Position numbers and translations under genes: made by a program. The notes under the pieces were generated by a model. The model did not search any database. It saw nothing but the letters and a program-made list of their open reading frames with translations, and was not told the origin of the DNA. Source: Adineta ricciae (taxonomy: Eukaryota > Rotifera > Eurotatoria > Adinetida > Adinetidae). From it: DNA of 64,000 bases. The stretch spans positions 1 to 64,000 of the forward strand of contig CAJNOJ010000062.1 of the NCBI GenBank assembly GCA_905250025.1, read 5' to 3'. This document shows, one piece after another, positions 1-11,296 of this stretch; the stretch's first letter is position 1, and each line of letters opens with the position of its first letter.

Positions 1-251
1 TAGGAATATGTATATATGTATTAAAGATGAGACGTGTTGTCTATATACCGTAAAAAAAGAGTTGCACGTCGTCGATACATAAACGAAACGAAAGACGAAG
101 GAGCAAAAAAAGAAAATGAATGTAATCTATGATAGGCAAGAAAGTATGGCGAACAGGAAAAAGACATATGAAAGAGAATGTCGTGTATTGCTTAGGTAAG
201 TATAACTGAAAGAAAAGAACGAACAAAGAAAGAAAGAAAGATAGCAAATGT

Positions 252-3200
252 TTAACTGTTGTCTCGAAGTTTGGTTTTGGAATTGGAATTCGAACGCATT
301 TGCCTTTGTTGTTGTTGCTGCTGCTGTTGATGAAAGTTGGTCGGTGTACTTTGTCGAGGGCGATAGTCAAGTCTATAACCTTCTAGAAACGAACGTTCGT
401 GCTCAGAAGAATTCGTTCGAATGATTGGTTGTCTCCTACCTCGAGTACTATGAGAATAATTTGAATCGGACAAATACTGTTCCGGACACGCAAATGCTAA
501 GTGACCAAAGCCGCCGCAAGTGTAGCATGCTTTTGGTCGGCTGTGTTGTAGCTGCTGCTGCTGCTGTTGTTGTTGTTGCGAATAGGATGTTTGACCTTGC
601 CGTTGTTGAGTATGCGATGAATTCTGTTGGTACTGTTGAGAGTCAGATGGATAATGTTGTCGATGGCGAAAATGAGGTTGTTGATGACGAGAGACAGTTG
701 ATGAAGTTGTTGATGCAGATGAATGGTGAAGATTCTGACCATTTTGTTCTGGTGGCGTATTCGTACCATTCGATTGTGTTGTCGAACGTGAACTTGACAT
801 GGATCCTTGTGTGCTGTTAGAATTTCCGAGAAAGTTTGTGTTGGATGGATTAGTAGTGTTTGCGACAGCGGCTGCTGCAACAGCAGCCATATTTGGCGCA
901 AAGAAGCGCATCAAATCGGGTGATGTCGATGGAAAACCAGGTGGAATTGCAATCGGAAATATACATGGTTCGACTGGATTGTAAAGAAATGAATGTGCTG
1001 TCAGTAATGGTACGTGATGTTGAGTTGGAGGCGGGGCATTTGACGAAGATGATGTTACTGCTGTTGACGATGATGTCGAGGTTGCTGGAGCGGGTAATGC
1101 TTGTAGCGATGTAGGTTGAAGTACAGTAGTATTGTTAGTTCCGGATTTTGGTAATTTCGGACTTGGACTTGACGAAACAGATGATCGCATGCCAGCGAAA
1201 TTGATTAGGATGTGTTCGAATTGATTTCGATCAAAACCGGGCGGTGATGTGCGAGATGACGATGATGATGATGCTTGTGGTTGCTGTTGCTGTTGAACAA
1301 CAGTCATCAATGCTGCATCGAGTAACGGCGGCGGTGGTGATGTTGACGACGATGATGCAGTCGGTATTTGAACAAACGTACATGGTGATCGGACTGCTTT
1401 AGTGCTGTTACTCAAATGGATACTCATTGGTCTAAATCGAAATGTTCAAGATAAGAAGAAACGTGTTTTAGTCATCAATAAATACTTTAAATCGTCTAAA
1501 GCGCCGCAAAGTAATTGAGCAATGCTTGAATCAAGTCCATCGACAATCAAATCATGTGGAGTTAATTTCGCCAACTAAAATGAAACAATCTATATTTCGA
1601 GAGAACAAATATGATGTTGTACTTCGTCCATGGAATATCTTCGAAGGAAATCTTGATGTTCAGCGAGGATGAATCCCGGTCCAGGCATACGATCTGTTTG
1701 AGTTTCTTCACATCGTACTTCTAATCCTGTTTGTGTTCCATTGTGTGTCGGAACTGTTGAACGAGCTTGTTTCGCCACATCTAATTGTTGCTTGGATTTC
1801 GCAATGCTAAGAGATAGTTTTGGTGAACATAATGTTTTACTATCGGAATCCGTTTGTTGAATTGGTAATTCACATTCTAGGAAACAAAAGCGATGACATC
1901 AGTTGTCCAACGATGAAGAGAACGAATGCGATCACATACGGAGTGGAGTCATTCCATTCGAATAGGATGGCGATGATGGCAGTGAATCTTCGAACGTGTT
2001 GTTTGAATTGAATAGACGTTGTTTTGAATCAACTAATTTCAAGGATGAATTGAAAAATTTCGCTAACGTTGAAATTGTCGAAATATATGATGAGAAGTAA
2101 ACGAGATGTCTAAAAAAAAAATCATTAATTCATTCGAAATAGTAGTAAGTGGAAAATCAGAACCGAACTTACGCCATATATATTCCGATGTTTTTCTTCA
2201 TCTGCTCAACATCGGCTTCCGTTGAAAAGCCAATATCACGCAAATAGCCTGATATATTCATCAAACGTTCCAATCGTATGTCATCATGATAAACGATGTT
2301 TGATAACTAAAATAAGCGAAAGATTTCGATGATTAGCTATACAACAACAACAAGAGGGGATTCTCTTACTTGCAGATGAAATGATCGAATGTCATTTGGA
2401 GTTTTCCAGGCTAATGTCGAATTATTATCTGACCAATCTGCTTTGATTAATATTCTTATCGGTGTGACATCCGTATCGAAATTAACAACAGTTAAACGAG
2501 TTAACAGAGCTGAAAAAAAAGCCCAAAGATTGAATTCAATTAATGAATTGTTGTACTTACGTGATGCATGTACACTCAATGTCGTCGGATTGTACATCGA
2601 TGATGATGACGACAATGATAAATGTTGACCCAAGCATGAGGATTCATCCAATGTGTCCTCATCATCATTCTGATTACTTTGTACGGTTTGTAATAATTTC
2701 ATTTTTCGTTGTCTTTTTTCTAGTTCTTTGAAGATTTGTGCCATTTGTGTACGCATATCAAAACTAAATGCGGGATGGTTCGCAGCTAAACAAAAGATGA
2801 TTAAAATCTCATCCATCGTTCGCTCATCCAAATCGTCTCGTTCTAATAACATGTCCACTAATTTCACACTGTCACTCGCTTTCAAACGACGAAATAATCG
2901 TATCGCACAAGCACGATTTTTGGCCCAGAGAAGTGCTAAATAACAACAACAACAACAACAAGACAAAGATTATTCATAGCACTATCAATCGAAATCATTT
3001 ACCAATATCGACAATAGCATGTGCCCGTGTGAATTGATCTGTTAAGTCTAATTTCTCATCTGGTAAAAGATCAGTTTGTTGATTCGTTTGTTCATTCGTA
3101 CTACTCGAGACGGACGAAGCGGACGATGATGGTAATGGAACATTTTGTGTTGACAAATGATTCGTTTTCTGTTCAGCATGATACAGATATTCGTAATCTT

Positions 3201-3432
3201 TTCGAGCGATTTCTTCTAGACATGTGCCGAGATACCGTAGTTCTAACGGTTGACACAGATGAAGTAAGCCATATAAAAATTCGATACGTTTAGCTCCACT
3301 GAGGTGATTGAAATAGCGATGAATTTCTTCTTGATTTAACATTGATTTAGGTAGTCGAGATGATGTCGACGATAATGAATAGGTGCGAGCTAATGATGGA
3401 GCCAGTTTGTGGAAGTTTTGCGTTTCAATAAT
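252..3432 (-). CDS. ZCCHC2/ZCCHC14-like CCHC zinc-knuckle protein, multi-exon
   Basis: Several exons read on the minus strand. The first recognised exon (from about 3432 down to 3003) holds the family block EIHRYFNHLSGAKRIEFLYG followed by LLHLCQPLELRYLGTCLEE, which matches my memory of the N-terminus of vertebrate ZCCHC2/ZCCHC14. The next exon (about 2938-2575) is helical and asks RLFRRLKASDSVKLVDMLLE. Further exons lie near 2489-2370, 2307-2174, 2110-1943, 1877-1627 and 1573-1446. A SAM-like stretch (FLRRYSMDE joined to LAKLTPHDL by a 48-bp intron near 1579-1626) precedes the last exon (about 1434-252). That exon is Ser/Gln-rich with poly-Q runs and ends with one CCHC knuckle, CYTCGGFGHLAFAC. 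The family is linked to RNA binding and poly(A) polymerase partners; that role is inferred. The frame is open upstream of ATG 3342 to a splice acceptor near 3433, so the true first exon is unresolved. Confidence 0.8.
540..580. repeat. CTG/TTG triplet run encoding poly-Gln
   Basis: A run of CTG and TTG triplets inside the last exon of the CCHC protein. On the minus strand it encodes about ten consecutive glutamines. A second shorter Gln run lies near 308-330. Confidence 0.7.
2941..2961. repeat. (CAA)n microsatellite in an intron
   Basis: Short perfect CAA triplet run. It lies in the roughly 60-bp intron of the CCHC protein gene, just inside the acceptor of the second recognised exon. Confidence 0.7.
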
Positions 3433-4001
3433 CTATTTCGGATATGTTGATAGTTACGAAGACATGAGTTCGTTTAGATTTCAAATGAACATCTTGTGAA
3501 TATAAAAAGAATGACGAAATACAAGAACGAAAGTTTCGATTGATATCAGCCGGTTAAAGAAACGAAAGAGAATGAAAGAGAGAGAGAAAAAAATATGATT
3601 CTACCTCGATTTCAACCAGAATTCTCGTTTCTCGTATTGATCTATCCTCTATGAATTCACTAGCAAATGTATACCATCCCAAAATGGATATCCAAGAACT
3701 AGATTATATATATACATATAAGCGGAGAGAATATAGACAGAAAATCCATATATCCAATAAACGGGTTTATCTCATAGATGTCATTAAAAGACAAACTTTT
3801 GAGGATATTATCAGGAGTAGTAAGTTTATACGTTAACGATGGGAGTTGCTGTTAAGAAATTGGGTGGAAAACTGAAACGATATTGTGTATTGTTAGATAA
3901 ATGACAATGCTTTTATTTTGATTTTAATGGCTGAATGATATTCGTCTATCACCTGGTATTTATTTCACCTTTTTATTGTCAATGTGGCTCATTTTGTTAT
4001 A
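3433..4001. other. Divergent intergenic/5' region
   Basis: Lies between the minus-strand CCHC gene and the plus-strand propeller gene. It probably holds the missing 5' exon(s) of the former and promoters of both. No supported coding sequence was seen; a 61-codon open frame at 3651-3836 has no family resemblance. Confidence 0.4.
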
Positions 4002-5999
4002 ATGTATCAGTTTCGACGATTAAGTCAAGTAAGATCATTGTGTGCTTAATGCTCAATAGAAAACTTTCGTTTTCAGAATCAATTATGCTCTAGTTTTCTG
4101 TACACAGTGATTGTCATTCTTGTTATATCGTTGATAACAATACTTGTACTACTATTATGGTATCTTCTTGCATCTATGCATTCTGGTCACCGACAGAACA
4201 CTTGTCCACCGAATCCATGTGTGTCAACAACGTTGACAAATGTGAATACAACACAAACTTATACGAGTGAGTTTATTTTTGTGAAAACTATCGCTGATCA
4301 ATCTTTCAATAGTAAGTTCAACATCGAGCACGTCCTTTTCATCAGCAAGTGTAAGAAAAATCAGCTTCTCCTTCGTGAATATTTCTTCATATTTTAGATT
4401 CTATCAACCGAGTCAGTTACAAGTAAAAAACGTACTTACAAAGAAACGTGCGATCACTTATTTGATTGCTATATTGAATCTGGGCTACTGTGTGTCTACG
4501 GATGGAACGAAATGAAGCAGTGTTTATGCGAAGGATCTCATTATTGGTCTGTTCAACGCAATAAGTGTCGTAAGAGTTTAAAGAATGCCTTTTTCTGATC
4601 AATATTTACGACATATAGTTCGAAAGGGTGGGATGAATGATTCATGTAATCTGGACTATGAATGTCATCGAGAAATTGGTTTCGTTTGTGAGAAACTACC
4701 GAACGTAGCGACGAAAACATGTGTATGTTAGTTTATTGATTTTTCAATTAATCTTCTTTCTATATTTCAGATATGCGCAGCGGATATCTATTGGGCGAAG
4801 GACTCCAATTGTGGTAGATATTTCGTACCGCACCCGCTCTAATATGTTTTTATTTCGTTTTCAAGGGCATACAATGATACAACACATTGTCGATTGCATA
4901 GACGAAACTTATGCAACAAATTGTTTAGTTCTTGGAATGAATGGTATTTACCATATGGTTACTATTCGATCATTGACAACGAAAGAACTTGCATTCGACT
5001 GGTTCCTGATCGATAATCGAATGTTATCCGACTTACCGCAATTAAGTTGTGCATTTAAGTATTGAAGCATTCGATTCGTTGATTGGTTAATCACTGTGTT
5101 TTCTCGATTCTAGCAACGAAACAAGATATTGTTTTGGGTTGAGTACTCAAGACACTGAACACTCTCTCAAACTTGCCCAATTTACGCGAACAGGTTTTCA
5201 TGGTATCGAAAATCTGGCTGGTGCAAACATTGGCACAGCCTTTGGTTTAGCAGATAAAGACAGTGTTAGCGTCTATGTTCGTGATGATCAAAACGTTCTT
5301 TATCGTCGCTATATTATTGATGATGAACTTTCATCTGTTTATTACATTGCGCCATCCGTAACTGGTGATCCTACGTGTTATATTCAGCAAGTATCCTCTA
5401 CTCGTCAGCTGTTCTGCTTTGCTCGAAATCAAATTCATGGACTAAGTGAATATGCAGAACTATCATTAAATACTTGGCGAGTGACACCATTAGGCTACGA
5501 AACGGATCGAATTCTAAGCGCAGCAGCGCCAGTATGCAGTTATGTTGGATCTGTACATCGATATTGCTTTGATATTTTTGAAAATGAACAAATCTACCGA
5601 ATATTGTACACTACGAACGGTTGGAGTACATGGCAAATGATTGGTAACGGACAACAGCAATTTCTAAATCCACCGGTATTTTTCACATCGAAACTACAGA
5701 ATGCATCAGACGCTGATCAAACATGCTATCTGATAGCGATCGATAGGAATTCTCAATTGCAACTTTCAATGAACTCTAACTGTGCTGCGTTCGATAACTT
5801 TAGTTTCTGGATACCAATCGAAAGCAATCGGAAATTTAAACAATTCGATAAAGTATTTCGCTTACGTGACGGCACTATTGGTGTATTAGGTATTGATGAA
5901 CAAAATCTAGCTTACTATATCTATCTCGATCTGGACACACGTAGTTTCACATTATCACAACCAGCACTAACAGTAAAGCCAGTACAATTTCGTCCTTGA
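4002..5999 (+). CDS. Type II membrane protein with EB-like modules and a PLL-like beta-propeller
   Basis: Eight exons join in frame: 4002-4028, 4077-4266, 4313-4350, 4398-4569, 4620-4732, 4771-4813, 4866-5058, 5114-5999, giving 553 codons plus stop. The product starts MYQFRRLSQ (cytoplasmic), then a single membrane span (VIVILVISLITILVLLLWYL), then a Ser/Thr stalk (ISSTSSTSFSSAS). Next come two cysteine-rich modules (CDHLFDC...CLCEG...C and CNLDYEC...CEKL...CIC) that resemble EB/EGF-like domains. The C-terminal 350 residues have repeated blades with motifs such as GWSTWQMIG and FWIPIES, each followed by Cys-Tyr segments. This looks like the fucose/GlcNAc-binding PLL-like propeller lectins. 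Sugar binding at the cell surface is inferred, not shown. No signal peptide is expected for a type II protein. Confidence 0.72.
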
Positions 6000-6148
6000 C
6001 ATTGTTTGTTTCTACACCAAAATATATGAGACACACCATTCCTTATTTCTTGAATGTATTCGCATTGGCGCGTGAAAGAGTCACTTAATTGATCAAGAAT
6101 CGTTCGAGACAATGTCTCTTGAATACATAGGTAAACGGTAAAATTTAA

Positions 6149-6466
6149 ATGATCTCGTTACGTGAGGTTCGAATAGGAATGGAAAGAGCATGGCCAATGT
6201 TCGCCTTAGGTGCTAGTTGTATTTTAGTCACTGCGATTGTCTTCGGTATTCTCTGCGGAAATATGCTACGAGCACGACGTATGATTTCATTGCGATATCT
6301 CCAATGCAAGATTGATTTTTTGTTAGGTAAAATCGAAAGACTTCAACGAGAAATTGAAGAAAAACAACAACAATATCCAATGTATCTCATTCACTCACAA
6401 AGTCAAAAGTCTCTTCAACTCCCAACAAGTCCTCTCAATAATAAAACTAATAAGTATGATACATGA
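6149..6466 (+). CDS. Small single-pass membrane protein with coiled coil
   Basis: Single-exon reading frame of 105 codons, starting 150 bp after the propeller gene on the same strand. It has one hydrophobic segment (MFALGASCILVTAIVFGILC, about residues 17-36). A charged helical stretch follows (CKIDFLLGKIERLQREIEEK, about 53-72) that would form a coiled coil, then a polar Ser/Gln tail. No family was recognised. The membrane-then-heptad arrangement is unlikely by chance, but the length is small and no splice evidence helps, so it could still be a spurious frame or a 3' exon. Confidence 0.5.
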   Translation: MISLREVRIGMERAWPMFALGASCILVTAIVFGILCGNMLRARRMISLRYLQCKIDFLLGKIERLQREIEEKQQQYPMYLIHSQSQKSLQLPTSPLNNKTNKYDT

Positions 6467-6791
6467 CCGTCATTGGTTCGATCAATCTCTTCCATCCTAG
6501 CAATACGAATCAAAGTGCTGCGATAAACATGTCGGCAACAAATATCACCGCGCCAATTATTCGTGATCCGACATTTAAAATTCATCCATATCTGCACTTT
6601 TCTAACAAACACATCGTTGAACTTTAAGATAAAACTATCTTCTTTTTTTCTATAACGCTATCGTCATCGTTTTTCCAAATCTGTGTACAACAAACAAACG
6701 AAAATACACGTCGACTAGGAATCGATGAGAAAGAAAGAGAGAAAAACAAACCATAACCAAACGATAAAAAGAAATATTAAAAAAAACCGTG
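6467..6791. other. Convergent 3' intergenic region
   Basis: Between the stop of the small membrane protein and the stop of the next minus-strand gene. Nothing recognised; it presumably holds both 3' UTRs. Confidence 0.4.
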
Positions 6792-8369
6792 TCACTGTTC
6801 GAGATCACATGCTGAAAAAACACGATCTGACGGCATACGTGGATAAGCACTTTTATATATAGATGTACCAAACCAATTTTCTAATGATGTTGGAAAACCT
6901 GTTTTGTCTGTGAAAAGAGATAATGATTCTCCTTGTTGTTGCGTGGCTGAAAAACGAGAAATGTCGGTGATTTTGTTTTAGTCAAGATGTGTTTTCGTAC
7001 GTGATGGCGGTGCTGAATAGAAGCTTTGTTCATCGTTGTCTTTCTGAATATCGATACCTGGTGTAATAGGTGTGTCCATAGTTGTCGAACTTTTCAGCAG
7101 TTGGGCAAGAATATCCTGTTGATATACGAAGATATATTAGGAAAAGAATCAAATGAAAAGCTTACCTTTCGAGATTGGTCAGGTGTTGAAAACCATTCGA
7201 ATGATTTCTTTGAACTTGGTTTTGCCGGTGTTGTGGGTGTGCAAAAAGCAGATAAACCTTGTTGATACTGTCCTAATGATGATTGGTGGGATAGCTAAAG
7301 AAGATTTTGTATGGCTGTTTAGGTAGATAAGAAAATGTACATACAACATCGGGAATTTGGAATGAGTTCGTTTTACCTTGTTCGTGTCTAAAGATGAAAG
7401 CGTGATTGAGTCGTTTTCAAAATCGTGCTTTCTTACTGTTGAACTCGTTGGGCAGCGAACAGACGTTGTAAAATCGGAATCGTGTCTGCAGTTTGATCTT
7501 CTTTTTCTTCGGATATTATCTGATAAGTTGGTAGAAGCGATTTGATTTGTTGAGTATACATTTCACATTGATTAGGATTTTGTCTTTGATAAGGCATTGA
7601 TGGTTGTGGTGGTAGATGGTGTCGATGTGCCTTCACTGACGCTTCTTGATGACTATAATCATCGATCCATACATGAGATGATTGTGTTTGATAAGGAAGT
7701 AATAATGTTGATGGCTGATGGCGTGTTGCAACTGATGTTAGAGCAGCAACTTGTTGAGGTGTCAATGGATCTTTCGGACGGCGGTTTTTTACTTTCTAAA
7801 GTCAATGACAATGAACGAAATAGAGGAGAAGCTGGGGGGGGGGGAGGGTGAGAGCGTACTTCAATGACAATGGGATCGGAGAAATCATATTTATGTACTC
7901 TACTTGGCATAATTGGACCATCGGTCATGTTAAACGAATCGAAATCAAACTTGCCAGCTTTTTCTGCCAACATTCGATCGAGATCGATATAATTTTCTTC
8001 ACTAAACATCGAAACCTCTGATAATTAACCAAAAGTTCTTTCGAAATCATATTTACTCGAGAAAACGACGTTCAACAAGATGTTCAGGAAATATCGTTAT
8101 TTCCGTTGGCGGACGTAAAGAAAGTAATGTTGCCTAGAATCGAAAGCCAGATAAATCTCATCATGAATCTTCAAAAATGAGAAACAAACGGTTGTATAAC
8201 GGTGTGGCATACGAGCATAGTTCATCATTGTTGATTGTGGTGTCGATGGAGTTCGAGTTGTTGTTGATGAAGCAGTCAGAGGGGTTGGTAATGATGGTAG
8301 AAAATGCGTCGTGTTGAAAGCTGTTGATGAATTTAAATCCATGTCTCTACGAAGATTACCGAGCAGCAT
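6792..8369 (-). CDS. Unrecognised Pro/Gln/Ser-rich protein, about seven exons
   Basis: Read right to left. The first ATG in frame is at 8369 (MLLGNLRRDMDLNSS). The track begins 15 codons earlier at a GTG, which is not a normal animal start. The next exon gives ATLLSLRPPTEITIFPEHLV, joining through a 62-bp intron to ENYIDLDRMLAEKAGKFDFD. It continues as VHKYDFSDPIVIE|KVKNRRPKDPLTPQQ, a Gln/Pro-rich exon (about 7793-7433), then exons near 7390-7350, 7300-7168, 7115-7012 and 6952-6792, ending FSACDLEQ. All joins are GT-AG and keep frame. No domain was identified. The low-complexity composition suggests a disordered regulatory or RNA-granule protein, which is only a guess. Confidence 0.6.
7834..7844. 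repeat. G11 homopolymer in an intron
   Basis: Eleven consecutive G on the plus strand (C11 in the transcript), followed by AGGG. It lies in the intron of the minus-strand gene at 6792-8369, within a GC-poor region. It could lengthen the polypyrimidine side of the intron or be length-polymorphic. Confidence 0.8.
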
Positions 8370-9605
8370 GATTCTATCAGCGAAAGGAAATTTAAATCGT
8401 TGGAAGATCAGCACAATGTATTCACGAACGAACGAATGAATTTAACGGTACGAATACGAAAGGATGACGCGTGTTACTAGATTTTTCTCTTTCTCTCTTT
8501 CTCTCTCGTCTTCGGAGAAGACAAAGACGGACTATTGTCGTTGTATTCGAACAATTTATCGACAGTTTCATAATTAATAATCATTATTAACATTGAAATA
8601 GATAGAAAAAAATATAATTAGAATGTATTTCATCTGCAACTGTGCAATCCATTATAATAAACAATTACGGAGGTTTCCATGATCTCCTGGAATGGATACT
8701 ATCGACAAACCAATCGAAAAAATACAGGATTGAATGCATTTAATGTTATATAAAGTGAAAAAACTTTACATATTATTCAATTTACTTAAGATTTGTAACG
8801 AAAGATCAGCGGCATAGAAGCAAATTTCTTAAATCTCACTTTCGTATACTTTCCTGACGGAAAACAAACATCTCATAACTGTGCATTGTTAGTATTTCGA
8901 GTTACTTACTGATATAGGCAACATCAGAAAAGTGTACAACTGCAAAATAAAAACGCGATTATTACTTGAATTCTCAACATTGTGGTCACACGGATCAATG
9001 GGAAATATTTTGAACAACAAAAGCAAAGCCACAGGCGATTCTCATGAACGTCAAAAGGCGCAATATGTATCTCTGATCTAGTTGGATAAGAACATCAACG
9101 AAAACGATCATCATTGTCAAAACGCCGTGAGAAAACTTTGCGTTGCAGTGAATTATGTTAACCTATACACAGATGACGAACAGTGTTTCGAATAACTCTA
9201 AACTATGCATGATAAAAAAATTTCGATGACTATCTCCGGCTCGCTTGATGAATAATTTGTACCTCGTATGTGTCATACGGCATAAATAGACTAGATTTAT
9301 ATCTTTTGTAATAACAAGAAATATCACGAAGAATTGGACAAAGATAAAAGGAGTTTATACTGAAATAGAATCGATTTATAAAATGCTCAAACAAATGGTG
9401 GACGACTATGGACAAAATTCTATATCGATGAGTTTTATCTCTGCAAACGAATATGAAAAGTAATGTGGCCAAGTAGATCCCTTGTTTATGTGCACGCAGA
9501 TCATCGAAATTTGCAGAATTGGAAAAAGAATTTCGAACGCATGAAACAAATAGACAATGAGTTCTTTTTTTTTATTCAATTGATTCTAATCTTTCACATG
9601 CATTG
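8370..9605. other. Intergenic region, no supported gene
   Basis: About 1.2 kb containing CT-rich tracts near 8484-8506 and AT-rich sequence. An 80-codon minus-strand frame at 9230-9472 has no recognisable domain and was not accepted. Confidence 0.4.
9571..9576 (-). terminator. Polyadenylation signal AATAAA
   Basis: TTTATT on the plus strand, read as AATAAA on the minus strand, about 30 bp beyond the stop codon of the secreted protein gene at 9606. Confidence 0.6.
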
Positions 9606-10274
9606 TTACAAATCATGATGATGAGTTCGATATTTGATCAATTTCTTCAAGGTTACATCAGTTAATCGTGAATAGATTACCGTACTCTTGTGAGTAATCT
9701 CTTCTGATAACAACATACCAGTTTGTAGATCGAGATGTTTTCTTATCCAATAGTGGTTCGGCATTGTCTCGTTGAATGATTGAATTGTACCAACTATTTC
9801 AATGTCGAATTGAATGACTTCGGTATCGTATTCGTCACTTTCGTAGATATCGGTAACAGTGACCAGTTTGTCGAGATTCGTTGCAGATTTCATTAACCAA
9901 CGATTACCAATAGAATATTCAGGCAGAGAGAATTCAGTTTCCTTAAAAAAATATTCACGGGTATGTTGAGAAAGAAGCCGACGAGTTGCACGATCATCAG
10001 CAGGTGTAAAACGTGCCGATACGTAAGTCTTTTCATATTCAGCACTACTGTTAGTTAATGGATCATCCAGTTCAACAATACGTATGATGTAAACAGATTC
10101 TTCGAGTTGAGTATTTATTTCTCCGGTGAGGAGGTTAGTGGTGGTTGTAGATTTGTTCTCAGCGTATGTATACGTGTCACCTAGACGATAATGGTGTTGA
10201 ATGTGTACTGATGCGATAACGAATCTAAGCACTACGAGATTCGCAAGTAATGATACTTTTATGCTGACTCTCAT
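9606..10274 (-). CDS. Secreted protein of unknown function
   Basis: Single uninterrupted frame of 222 codons starting at ATG 10274. The N-terminus (MRVSIKVSLLANLVVLRFVI, then ASVHIQ) is a probable signal peptide. The rest is soluble and beta-rich, with several N-x-S/T sites (NKST, NSSA, NETM) and no cysteines in the mature part. A polyadenylation signal follows the stop by 30 bp, supporting a complete gene. I recognise no family; a secreted or lysosomal beta-sandwich is conceivable but unsupported. The lack of introns over 669 bp is unusual but not remarkable here. Confidence 0.65.
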   Translation of the reverse strand: MRVSIKVSLLANLVVLRFVIASVHIQHHYRLGDTYTYAENKSTTTTNLLTGEINTQLEESVYIIRIVELDDPLTNSSAEYEKTYVSARFTPADDRATRRLLSQHTREYFFKETEFSLPEYSIGNRWLMKSATNLDKLVTVTDIYESDEYDTEVIQFDIEIVGTIQSFNETMPNHYWIRKHLDLQTGMLLSEEITHKSTVIYSRLTDVTLKKLIKYRTHHHDL

Positions 10275-10531
10275 CGTATGTTTTTACAATCAATTCGTGC
10301 TGTTATAGACGCGCTACATGTGTCTTTAAGATTATTAGAATACGTGTTGGCATTTTCAGCATCCTTTGACCTCTATCACTGGCATATTGTGTAGAAATAT
10401 ATAGTAAACGTTCTTTCGCTTAGATAAAATGAATATTTATAATATAAAATTGGAAGATAATTTAGAGAATCTTAAAAAAAAAATAAAGTTCGGACCGAAG
10501 GAGAAGAATGTCATTATGCTCGCTACGTGCT

Positions 10532-11038
10532 CTAGAGTATTGTAGGTACAAGATAACCGGAATATGATGTCCCTGCTAATTTGTGTCGATTCCAATAATT
10601 TTCTGGCAGTGTCTTGCCGATTTCCGTTTCATTATTATGATACCAAGTGAAATCAGGCTGTTTCGTATGGAATGAATTATTATAGTTTGATGTATCTTCA
10701 TCAAAACGCATGGTTGTGCCACCGCACTCTTCATCGCGTTGTCTATCCTTGAGTCGACGCGCTGGATCTAAAAGACAATGGTAGGACGAAGGCATTGGTC
10801 GCATGAGTCGATAGTTTGTCGCGACTTGATCTCGATGAAGATCCGGTCGAGAGATCAATGCTGGGCAATGAATTGACTCTGCTAGACTGGACGGTGAACC
10901 GTACAATTGTGGTCCACGTAAAGAAGTTACTGGAGGTGGAAATAGTTGAACACGGTGTGCAGCTTCTAAACGGTCTCGCTCCCAGTCGAAGACGCACGAT
11001 TGACTGATGAATGGCACGTGAGGTTCGCGTAAAAACAT
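10532..11038 (-). CDS. Unrecognised small soluble protein, divergent from GPAA1
   Basis: Intronless frame of 168 codons from ATG 11038 (MFLREPHVPFISQSC). It has no signal peptide or membrane span and is rich in Pro, Arg, His and Tyr. The ordered-looking C-terminus reads LPENYWNRHKLAGTSYSGYL. Such short Arg/Pro/Tyr-rich proteins are typical of ciliary microtubule inner proteins, but I cannot assign it to any named family. Its start lies 258 bp from the start of GPAA1 on the other strand, so the two probably share a promoter region. Opposite-strand open frames across it (for example 10816-11007) are shadows. Confidence 0.55.
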   Translation of the reverse strand: MFLREPHVPFISQSCVFDWERDRLEAAHRVQLFPPPVTSLRGPQLYGSPSSLAESIHCPALISRPDLHRDQVATNYRLMRPMPSSYHCLLDPARRLKDRQRDEECGGTTMRFDEDTSNYNNSFHTKQPDFTWYHNNETEIGKTLPENYWNRHKLAGTSYSGYLVPTIL

Positions 11039-11296
11039 GATGTCTTATCTTGAAAATGAAATAAAAGAATTTCTCTCTGAGCGTATTTGCTTTCGCCATT
11101 TATATTGTACATTTCTAAGCAACCTTCTTCACCACAAATATTGCCTGTTCTGTCATTCGATGTCTCGATCAACCAGTGAAAACGAACGAATACGAAGAGT
11201 TGAAAAAGTTGATAAATAAACTGGAACATGGAGAAGAAGAAATTCATTCAACCGAAGCTTCAGTCATTGACTTTCTTTCGTTTACTTCTATTCTAG
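11039..11296. promoter_or_regulatory. Shared divergent promoter region
   Basis: 258-bp gap between the head-to-head starts of the 168-aa gene and GPAA1. TTCTAG immediately precedes the GPAA1 ATG, so the start codon may sit at the first base of an exon after a 5' UTR intron. No TATA box was confidently identified. Confidence 0.4.

Noticed and set aside
425..1114. Plus-strand open frames across the CCHC gene
   Set aside because: They are antisense shadows of the Ser/Gln-rich last exon and consist of low-complexity Val/Met/Ala runs.
9230..9472. 80-codon minus-strand frame
   Set aside because: No signal peptide, domain or splice partner; composition matches AT-rich intergenic DNA.
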